A stretch of DNA of 5,789 bases. Source: Rubrobacter sp. (GTDB lineage Bacteria; Actinomycetota; Rubrobacteria; Rubrobacterales; Rubrobacteraceae). Under the pieces are notes generated by a model, which was not told the DNA's origin, searched no databases, and saw only the letters and a program-made list of their open reading frames with translations. The stretch is taken from NCBI GenBank assembly GCA_016781705.1, contig JADDPV010000114.1:1-5789 (forward strand), given 5' to 3'. Both the position numbers and the translations under genes were made by a program. Of the stretch, positions 1 through 5,632 are shown piece after piece (the stretch's first letter is position 1; each line of letters starts with the position of its first letter).

Positions 1-797
1 AAGACCCCCCGTAACCCCATCCCCAACTTCCAGATCGTGGAGTACCTGAGGGCGTTCCTGGCGGGGAGGACCGGCTGGAGCTTCCTCAACGGCCTGCTCA
101 TAATCTCGGGGGCGTTCGGGATGTTCCGCCGGCGGGACTTTATAGAGGCGGGCGGCTACGCCCACGACACGGTCGGCGAGACATGGAGATCGTCACCAGG
201 ATGCACCGCAAGCTGAAGGAGGAGGGGAAGCCCTACAAGATAGCCTTCGCCTCCGACCCCGTCTCCTGGACGGAGGTCCCGGCGAGCCTGCGCGTCCTCA
301 GGCGCCAGCGCGACCGGTGGCACCGGGGCCTCATAGACACCCTCATAAGGCACCGCAAGATGCTCTTGAACCCCCGCTACGGCACGGTGGGCATGCTCGC
401 GATGCCCTACTTCTTTCTCTTCGAGTTTCTGGGGCCGGTGATCGAGCTTCTCGGTTACGTGGCCCTCGCGGGGGGACTGTTTCTGGGCATGCTCGACGTG
501 AAGTTCGCCGTAGCCTTCTTTCTCGCGGCGGTGGGCCTTGGGGCCCTGCTCTCGGTGGCCGCCGTCTTCCTCGAGGAGCTGAGGCTCCGGCGCTACCCCC
601 GCTGGACGGACATCATCAAGCTCACCTTCTACGGCATCATCGAAAACTTCGGCTACCGGCAGTTGGTGACGGTGTGGCGGGCCTGGGCGATCGTCTCCTA
701 CCTGCGCAACAACCAGTCCTGGGGGGCGATGGAGCGCCGGGGCTTCGACCCGGCCAAGAAGAGCGCGCCGAAGAAGCGCAAGCAAGGGACTACGTGA
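1..797 (+). pseudogene. Family 2 glycosyltransferase, 5'-partial, frameshifted at the catalytic ED motif
   Basis: This is the C-terminal part of a processive membrane glycosyltransferase of the GT2 beta-glucan/hyaluronan synthase type; its 5' end lies outside the window. Frame 1 (1-180) reads a typical GT2 segment with an EYLRAF stretch, SGAFGMFRRRDF and EAGGY, ending in VGE. Frame 3 then continues from the ATG at 183 with MEIVTRMHRKL, WTEVPASL and the acceptor-site motif QRDRW (306-320). About three hydrophobic membrane segments follow. Adding one G near 180 (gag-gac-atg) would join the frames as VGEDMEIVTRMH, restoring the catalytic Glu-Asp, so a single-base deletion is the simplest explanation: either a real mutation or a sequencing error. 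The downstream 204-codon piece alone lacks the donor-binding half and should not be active. By family, the intact enzyme would polymerise a beta-linked polysaccharide from a UDP-sugar and export it; the exact sugar cannot be read here. The next gene starts 26 bases downstream. Confidence 0.85.
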
Positions 798-812
798 CGA
801 AGTCGGAAGGTC

Positions 813-819
813 AGGGAGG
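813..819 (+). promoter_or_regulatory. Ribosome binding site selecting the ATG at 824
   Basis: AGGGAGG lies 4 bases before the ATG at 824 and is the best Shine-Dalgarno match near the start of the phosphatase-like gene. A competing GTG at 794 overlaps the stop of the glycosyltransferase (GTGA) and has AAGGGA just upstream. It would add ten residues before the positively charged N-terminus. Confidence 0.5.
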
Positions 820-823
820 GCCG

Positions 824-1987
824 ATGCAGAAGACTCGTTCGTTGAAAGGCTGGAGGAGGTGGCTCCTCCAACTCCTGTTCATCTCGTCCTTCGGGTTCGC
901 GGGCGGGGTGCTGTATCTGCTGTTCTTTCTGGTGCCCTTCGAGCAGTGGCTGGCCGACCGGGGAACCGCGCAGGGCATCGTAGATCTCGTCCTGGGCGCC
1001 CTCGTGTTCGGGTGGGGCCTGATCAGCCTCTGCGTCACGGCCTTCTTCGGCTGGCTCTTCTTGTCGCGGAGGAGGGACGTGCCCGCCGGGATCGGGGTCC
1101 TCGCTCTGGTCGTCGTCTCCTCCTTCGCCATCTTCTACTTCCTGCTGGACACGGACTTTATGGTCGCCCTCGGCGAGATGAACGAAGAGAACGTGGAGAG
1201 CGAGCGGTTTACCTACGGAGCTTACCCGGACGAACGGAGGCTCGAGGAGCTCAAGGACGAGGGCTACGACGGCGTCATCACGCTGCTTAACCCCGACATA
1301 CCCTTCGAGAAGGTCCTGCTCGACGAGGAGCTCGCCAACGCCGAGAACTCCGGGCTTTCGATACACTCGTACCCGATGCTTCCCTGGATCAGCCAGAACG
1401 AGAAGTCCCTGCGGGAGATCGAGGATCTGACCGACGACGATACGAAGCGTTTCTACGTGCATTGCTACCTCGGCAAGCACAGGGTGGACTACGTCCGACA
1501 GGCGCTGAGCACCGCGAGCCCCGGAACCGCCCCGGAGGAGCTTGAGCCCCTGCCGAAGACCTTCGAGCGCGGGCGTGTGGTCCCCTTCGACGACGAGAAG
1601 GTAATCCTCGGTCCCTACCCGACGGAGGAGGAGTGGTTCAACTTCGTCGTCCGCCGCAACGTCAAGGAGGTGGTCTCGACCCTGAATCCCGACGACCCGG
1701 GCGACGCCGTCTGGATAGAAGAGGAGAAGCGGATAGCGAAGGAGAACGGCCTCACCCTCACCCTCAAACCCCTGGACGCGCAGTCGCCGGACCCGCGGGC
1801 CGCGCGAGAGCTCGCCGCCTACGTCAGGGGCCGAGACGAGAAGGTCTACGTGCACGACTTCCTCGAATCTGAGAGGTTCCAGGCCCTCGAAGCCGCCCTG
1901 CGGGAGACGGAGCCCAGGCCGGAGCGAGACGCCGGCGACACCGCGAGCCGGTCGGCGAGCTCCCCGAACGAGAACCCCAACCCTTGA
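824..1987 (+). CDS. Membrane protein with tandem dual-specificity-phosphatase-like domains, second one degenerate
   Basis: The product has 387 residues from the ATG at 824. A basic N-terminus (K3, R5, K8, R11, R12) is followed by three hydrophobic helices at about 14-37, 52-80 and 88-108, with an RRR cluster at 82-84 between the last two. Two similar domains follow. The first, about 128-228, has a GAYP motif at 132, LLNPD near 155 and HCYLGKHR with C214 and R220. This is the Cys-X5-Arg phosphate-binding loop of protein tyrosine/dual-specificity phosphatases. The second, about 258-358, repeats the layout with GPYP at 263, TLNPD near 287 and HDFLESER, where Asp345 replaces the nucleophile while Arg351 remains. 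Thus one domain may be active and the other is probably a pseudophosphatase. I could not place a general-acid Asp confidently in domain 1, and the residue after R220 is Val instead of the usual Ser/Thr. The tail after about 360 is polar and probably disordered. The substrate is unknown; the position between GT2 and GH16 genes suggests a role in polysaccharide production. Confidence 0.75.
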   Translation: MQKTRSLKGWRRWLLQLLFISSFGFAGGVLYLLFFLVPFEQWLADRGTAQGIVDLVLGALVFGWGLISLCVTAFFGWLFLSRRRDVPAGIGVLALVVVSSFAIFYFLLDTDFMVALGEMNEENVESERFTYGAYPDERRLEELKDEGYDGVITLLNPDIPFEKVLLDEELANAENSGLSIHSYPMLPWISQNEKSLREIEDLTDDDTKRFYVHCYLGKHRVDYVRQALSTASPGTAPEELEPLPKTFERGRVVPFDDEKVILGPYPTEEEWFNFVVRRNVKEVVSTLNPDDPGDAVWIEEEKRIAKENGLTLTLKPLDAQSPDPRAARELAAYVRGRDEKVYVHDFLESERFQALEAALRETEPRPERDAGDTASRSASSPNENPNP

Positions 1988-2031
1988 AGCCAGATGTTTC
2001 CTCAGCCGACCTCTTCCGCGGCGCCACGGGG

Positions 2032-3108
2032 ATGGGTGGTAAGTTGCGGCCAACGGCGGCCCGATCCCGTCCTCCTCGCAAGGGGCACTCCAGACCGCTC
2101 CTCGTACTCCTGGCGGTGATCGTCCCGCTCGCGCTCTCCCTGGGATGCGGGGGCCCGGACGACGGAGCGGAGTTGGCGGCCGAGATCACGGCCTTCGAGC
2201 CCCCGGCAGGCTCGCTGCGGCCCGGCGACGCGGCCTCGGCCTCTGCGCGCGTCAAGAACACGGGCTCCGAGGCCCACACGTTCTTTGTCGGGTACAGCGT
2301 GCGGGATACAGCCGGCGAGTGGAGCGACGCCCCAAGCGTGCCGGTCGAGCTCGGTCCGGGCGAGGAGTCGGGGGGGACAGAGCTCCGCACCCCACCGCTG
2401 GAGACACCCGGCTACTACGCGGCGCGCGTCTCCGTATGGAGCGAGGAGCCAAAGGGCGAAGGCGACACCAGCGCCGAACGCCTCGCCGAGCGGGGCGAGG
2501 AGTCGGCGTTCCGGGTCTCCGAGCCCCCCGAGGAGTTCGCGGGGTCTTCCGCGCTCCCCGCCGGGTGGAAGGCGCAGGACCACAGGCTCGGGCGCGGCAA
2601 GGTCCTCCCCGAGAACGTAACCATGGAGGGGGGCAAAGTGCGGATCACGCTGCCCGCCGACACCGTCAACGGCGGCGAACTCGTCTCCAAGCGGCTCCAC
2701 GGTCCCGGCTTCATGTACACGGCGCGCATGAAGGTGCCCGACGCCCCCACCTCCATCACGGGCTTCTTCCTCTACGAGCCCCCGGACCTGGAGAGCGAGA
2801 TCGACATCGAGGTCTTCAACGAGCCGTCCGGCAAGATCCTCTTCACCACCTACGCGGACGGAAAGCAGACGCACACGAAGGAGAAGAAGCTCCCCTTCGA
2901 CCCCACGAAGGGGTTTCACGACTACGCCTTCTTCTACGGCAAAAACTCCCTGATCTTCTACGTGGACGGCAAGGAGATGCAGAGGTACAAGGGCGGCATT
3001 CCAAACAAAGAGATGAAGCTCTACGTCAACTCCTGGTACCCGACGTGGCTCGAAACCCGAAAGCCATCCTCCGACCGGTATGCGTACATCGAGTGGATCG
3101 AGCACTAA
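2032..3108 (+). CDS. Probable lipoprotein with Ig/CARDB-like domain and GH16 glycoside hydrolase domain
   Basis: From the ATG at 2032 the product has 358 residues. The frame is also open from a TTG at 1984 that overlaps the previous stop (TTGA); neither start has a convincing Shine-Dalgarno, so the start is uncertain. A basic N-terminus and a hydrophobic stretch (about 23-38) end in SLGC, a variant lipobox with Cys39, so lipid anchoring on the outer face of the membrane is likely. Residues of about 48-140 form a beta-rich Ig/CARDB-like segment (ASARVKNTGS, GYYAARVSVW). Residues of about 175-358 match the GH16 beta-jelly-roll: GWKAQDHRLG, then GFMYTARMK at 226-234 and the active-site motif EIDIE, with E256 as expected nucleophile, D258, and E260 as acid/base. 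All three catalytic residues are present. GH16 enzymes cleave or transglycosylate beta-1,3/1,4-glucans or galactans; the substrate here is not readable. As the last gene of a co-directional trio, it probably trims or releases polymer made by the upstream GT2. Confidence 0.85.
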   Translation: MGGKLRPTAARSRPPRKGHSRPLLVLLAVIVPLALSLGCGGPDDGAELAAEITAFEPPAGSLRPGDAASASARVKNTGSEAHTFFVGYSVRDTAGEWSDAPSVPVELGPGEESGGTELRTPPLETPGYYAARVSVWSEEPKGEGDTSAERLAERGEESAFRVSEPPEEFAGSSALPAGWKAQDHRLGRGKVLPENVTMEGGKVRITLPADTVNGGELVSKRLHGPGFMYTARMKVPDAPTSITGFFLYEPPDLESEIDIEVFNEPSGKILFTTYADGKQTHTKEKKLPFDPTKGFHDYAFFYGKNSLIFYVDGKEMQRYKGGIPNKEMKLYVNSWYPTWLETRKPSSDRYAYIEWIEH

Positions 3109-3157
3109 GCACGCCCCGACGCAACCCGCGCCGATTTCTCGGACCGGGTTGTTCGGG

Positions 3158-3188
3158 GGAGCCACGGGAAGCCGTCTCCGGTGGCTCC
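3158..3188. terminator. Possible terminator hairpin after the GH16 gene
   Basis: GGAGCCAC (3158-3165) and GTGGCTCC (3181-3188) are perfect 8-base inverted arms around a 15-base loop, which could pair a little further (GGG with TCC). It begins 50 bases after the GH16 stop. There is no T-run, so it is not a classical intrinsic terminator, although actinobacterial terminators often lack one. It lies just beyond the recognisable end of the lipase remnant on the other strand and could serve both. Confidence 0.35.
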
Positions 3189-3251
3189 TCCGCTTCGTGC
3201 AGGCTCGATCCCCCTCTTGAATCGCCGAGGCGAAGGCGCGTGCCGGGTTCG

Positions 3252-3625
3252 CGGGCCGGGGTTGCCCAACGCGCCGAAGACGAGCTTCCGGGCGAACGGA
3301 GCGTTGTGGATGTTCTGGCGGGTGATCGGTAGACCCGCGTTGTGGTCCTGGAAGGTTATGTTCTCGGTGCGCCTCTGGCTTTTGGGGAAGCAGCGGGTGT
3401 AGGGGACGATCTCGTCATCGTCCGTCGCGATCTGGGTAAACGAGCCGCCTCCCGGCGTGTCGTCGCGCGCGTTGAGCTTCCTCAGGAAACGCGAGCCCGC
3501 CCGCTGCTGGTCGCGGGCGACGCCCGGGTTAGAGATGCCGAGGCTGTCCTGGCGCACGCGAGCACGCTCAGCACAGGGGCGAAGAGCGTGGAGAACGCCA
3601 ACCAGACGCGTTTGGAGCGATGCAA
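3252..3625 (-). pseudogene. Remnant of a secreted class 2 lipase, internally deleted and frameshifted
   Basis: Two pieces of one secreted lipase gene are visible on the minus strand. From a TTG at 3625 one frame encodes a signal peptide: HRSKR, a hydrophobic core VWLAFSTLFAPVLSVLACA, then a possible ASA cleavage site. From about 3536 down to 3252 a different frame encodes the C-terminal third typical of actinobacterial alpha/beta-hydrolase lipases. Its landmarks are QQRAGSRFLRKLN, TPGGGSFTQIATDDDEIV (matching the usual YTQIATRYDEVV with the catalytic-Asp region), NITFQDHN, QNIHN and LVFGALGNPGP. The middle of the enzyme, which would carry the GxSxG nucleophile, is missing, and the two pieces are out of frame, so no active lipase can be made. 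The catalytic-His region also looks altered: a Thr-Arg pair precedes QNIHN where a DH pair is expected. A GTG-initiated frame (3557-3105) stays open into the end of the GH16 gene, but the part past 3252 resembles nothing I recognise. I assigned the family from memory of its motifs, not by alignment. Confidence 0.65.
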
Positions 3626-3674
3626 CCCGGCGCTATACCCCTGTGCGCCTGCCTCATGCTTCTCCCTCTCGCGT

Positions 3675-3741
3675 GTCGGACCCGACCCCCGACGCGTTAT
3701 GCTCGCCTGAAAGCCGGGCGTAAACGGGCACCGGGTCCGAC
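3675..3741. repeat. Inverted repeat in the region upstream of tenA
   Basis: GTCGGACCCG (3675-3684) and CGGGTCCGAC (3732-3741) are perfect 10-base inverted copies separated by 47 bases. Between them lies TATGCT (3698-3703), a possible -10 element for tenA without a good -35. The arrangement could be a pair of operator half-sites or a large stem-loop, or chance in GC-rich DNA. The region 3626-3785 otherwise shows no gene and no TPP riboswitch consensus. Confidence 0.3.
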
Positions 3742-3776
3742 GTCGCGATACAGTGGCCTTCCAGAGGACGAGACCT

Positions 3777-3781
3777 GGAGG
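3777..3781 (+). promoter_or_regulatory. Ribosome binding site of tenA, fixes its start at 3786
   Basis: GGAGG ends 4 bases before the ATG at 3786. An in-frame ATG at 3753 would add 11 residues (MAFQRTRPGGS) unlike TenA N-termini and has no comparable site, so 3786 is preferred. Confidence 0.55.
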
Positions 3782-3785
3782 TTCC

Positions 3786-4016
3786 ATGACCGAGGTTGCT
3801 ACGACCGGGCGCGAGGGGTTCACCGGCGAGCTGTGGCGCTCCATCGAGGACATCTACCGCGAGGTGCTGGACCATCCCTTTCTCCGCGGCCTCACGGACG
3901 GCACGCTCCCGGAGGAGAACTTCAAGCACTACGTCCTGCAGGACACAGTTACACCTTGCAAAAAGTCCGCGGTTTCGGGAAAGGCGCCCGCGATCTCCAC
4001 GTTGCAGCCCGGATAG
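3786..4016 (+). pseudogene. tenA: tenA 5' fragment (thiaminase II family), disrupted by the mobile element
   Basis: The first 53 codons match the N-terminus of TenA/thiaminase II, the aminopyrimidine aminohydrolase of thiamin salvage. They include DHPFLRGLTDGTLPEENF and HYVLQD, the family's hallmark HPFv-GTLp-F-hYvlQD pattern. After Gln52-Asp53 (3939-3944) similarity stops at once: a normal TenA continues with a Tyr-rich helix, whereas here the frame reads TVTPCKKSAVSG and ends at 4014-4016, giving a 76-residue chimera. A full TenA has about 220-235 residues, so roughly three quarters of the enzyme is missing, including the catalytic Cys and C-terminal Glu. From 3945 on the DNA is the antisense of the integrase gene, so the break is an insertion junction and not random decay. 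The rest of tenA is expected at the far end of the element, beyond this window. Thiamin salvage from degraded pyrimidine would be lost unless the element excises or another copy exists. Confidence 0.8.
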
Positions 4017-5632
4017 ATTTTCACCGAGAGCCTCAACATCTTGTAGAGTTGGTGACGCTCTTCTGGTGTGAGGGCTTGCAGGGCATCCGGTGTCCTGCTC
4101 GCGTAGTCCTCCAGCACGGCATCCCGGTCTCGCTTCAGGGCTTCTATGCGCTCCTTGCGGTTCTGGAGAGCGCCCAACTCGCGCTTAGCGGCTTGGCGAG
4201 TCTCTTCGAGGGCAGCGAGCTCTTCATCCAGTTCCTCGTCGGTGATGCGGCCTCGGGCTGCAAGCCTTAGGAAGCCGCGACGTTCTTCTTCCGCCCCGGA
4301 GAGCCTCTCCAGCCAGTGCTTCGCTTCGCGGTCCGGATCGCCGCGCACGACGCTGCGCTCCAGCTCGATCATGCGATCCAAGTCTGCCCTGAGTTGGTCG
4401 GGGTCGGTGAGGCCACTCTGTATGACGTGCCAGACGTCCGCTTCTAACTTCTTAGCCCGGAGGCGAGGATGTGCTTCGCAGCCCTCGCGGTTATCGCACT
4501 GGTAGTAGTAATAGAGGCGGTCCGTGCCCTTACTCCTCGTTGTATGCGTATGTATCTTCCTGCCGCAAGACGTACAGAATACGAGCCCGGCAACCTCCCA
4601 GAACCTCCCTCCCGCGGATGACGGGCGCACGTTGTCCTTGATTGTAGCCCTTGCGAGGTCCACGATCTCGCGCTCCAGACCGGAGCCTGTGAGGTCTATT
4701 GGCACCGCTATCCACTCCATCCGAGGGCGCGGGACGGTCTTGCGACGTTTGCGGTACCGTCTTCCGCCCGCCTCATCCGGCTCGGAGACGGTACGTGTAC
4801 TGTCACGCACCGTGTTGGCCCACCAGACGCCGTAAGGCCGCGAAGGATCTAGCCTCCCCGCGACGTCCGCCGTCAGCAGTCCCTCTCGGACTAGCCCCCG
4901 GATCTCGTCTGGTGCGTGTGGTTTGTAAAGATCGTCGAGGAGCATCGCGCGCACGGAGTAGCTGCTCCATACTTGCTTGCCGGTCGGAGATGGTACCCCA
5001 TCCCTCGTTATCGCTTTGGCCGTTGCCCGCAGGCTCAGACCTCCGGCGACGTACTCGAAGATGCGCACCACCGTGGGCATGGTCTCCTGGTTAACGAGAT
5101 AGCCATCCCGTGTAGCGTTATAGACAAAACCGTAAGCAGGCGTGTGGGTGGCGATTATCTTCCCCTCCCGCGCCTTTCTCAGCCTGCCCCTACGAGCCCG
5201 CTCGGCGGTCTTGGCCCGCTCGAACTTCGCGAGCTGGTCGAGGATGCCGTCGGTAAGCTCGCCCTCGGGGCTATCGTCACCCCTATCGTTCAAAGCCCTT
5301 ATCTTGCACCCGTGCTCCTCGAACTCCTTCCTGAGAAGGTAGTGGTAGGCGGGCTCGCGGGCGATCCTGTCCCGGTCTTGGGCGAGCACCACCGAGATAC
5401 CACCGGCTTCCACAAGCTCTCGTATACGATCCATCCCTGGCCGCTCAAGGCTCGCTCCGCTCTGTCCGGCATCCGACACCTCTTCGAGAACCTCGTAACC
5501 TTCGCGCGCTACGTACCCCCGCAAAGCTTCCATCTGCTGCGCCAGCGAGTAGCCGCTCCTCGCCTGCTCTTCGGTGGATACGCGGGTATAGAGAATCGCT
5601 CGCTTGGCCCCACGACGAGCGCCCTCAGCCAT
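3929..5632 (-). CDS. Large serine recombinase / site-specific integrase
   Basis: The 567-residue product has the full large-serine-recombinase layout. The resolvase-type catalytic domain (about 11-150) has YTRVS with nucleophile Ser19, SLERPGMDRI at 61-70 and the arginine-rich QDRDRIARE near 85-93. The recombinase domain (about 165-310) has AYGFVYN, an IFEYVAGGLSLRATAKAI segment and an actinobacterial-style stretch with PYGVWW. A zinc ribbon follows with Cys353, Cys356, Cys379 and Cys385. A charged coiled coil (about 412-510) and a C-terminal segment complete it. Nothing is missing, so it should be active. The ATG at 5632 is preceded by AGGGGG with 5 bases spacing. It overlaps the upstream XRE gene by 8 bases, implying co-transcription and coupled translation. 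It would catalyse integration of the element into, and with a directionality factor excision from, the site in tenA. The last four residues and the stop (3943-3929) lie on the host side of the apparent junction. Confidence 0.93.
   Translation of the reverse strand: MAEGARRGAKRAILYTRVSTEEQARSGYSLAQQMEALRGYVAREGYEVLEEVSDAGQSGASLERPGMDRIRELVEAGGISVVLAQDRDRIAREPAYHYLLRKEFEEHGCKIRALNDRGDDSPEGELTDGILDQLAKFERAKTAERARRGRLRKAREGKIIATHTPAYGFVYNATRDGYLVNQETMPTVVRIFEYVAGGLSLRATAKAITRDGVPSPTGKQVWSSYSVRAMLLDDLYKPHAPDEIRGLVREGLLTADVAGRLDPSRPYGVWWANTVRDSTRTVSEPDEAGGRRYRKRRKTVPRPRMEWIAVPIDLTGSGLEREIVDLARATIKDNVRPSSAGGRFWEVAGLVFCTSCGRKIHTHTTRSKGTDRLYYYYQCDNREGCEAHPRLRAKKLEADVWHVIQSGLTDPDQLRADLDRMIELERSVVRGDPDREAKHWLERLSGAEEERRGFLRLAARGRITDEELDEELAALEETRQAAKRELGALQNRKERIEALKRDRDAVLEDYASRTPDALQALTPEERHQLYKMLRLSVKIYPGCNVEIAGAFPETADFLQGVTVSCRT
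3933..3950. other. Putative attachment junction (attL/attR half) inside tenA
   Basis: TenA similarity ends at 3944 and element sequence begins at about 3945-3950, placing the recombination junction here. The host-side bases GTCCTGCAGGAC (3933-3944) form a perfect 12-base palindrome encoding Val-Leu-Gln-Asp. The integrase gene ends within the same bases, as expected for a site next to its recombinase. The exact 2-base crossover cannot be set without the other end or an empty site. Confidence 0.5.

Noticed and set aside
317..823. Upstream in-frame extension of the phosphatase-like gene
   Set aside because: It overlaps the glycosyltransferase and its translation is Arg/Gly/His/Pro-rich shadow sequence; the real N-terminus is at 824 (or 794).
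698..2053. Long minus-strand open frame opposite the phosphatase-like gene
   Set aside because: It is a shadow of a GC-rich gene: the translation is low-complexity and rich in Gly/Arg/Glu/Val, and the + strand shows clear membrane helices and phosphatase motifs.
2002..3165. Minus-strand and alternate-frame open frames over the GH16 gene
   Set aside because: The + strand frame carries the ExDxE motif and lipoprotein signal; the others show no recognisable domain and the composition of antisense GC-rich DNA.
3626..3785. TPP riboswitch ahead of tenA
   Set aside because: The conserved CUGAGA and CUGAUC-type thi-box elements are not present; the CCTGAAAG at 3706 does not sit in a matching fold.
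4230..4520. Possible degeneration of the integrase zinc ribbon or coiled coil
   Set aside because: All four zinc-ribbon cysteines and an uninterrupted coiled coil are present, so the gene looks intact.
4146..5094. Several + strand open frames opposite the integrase
   Set aside because: They are Ser/Arg-rich antisense shadows of the recombinase, which accounts fully for this stretch.
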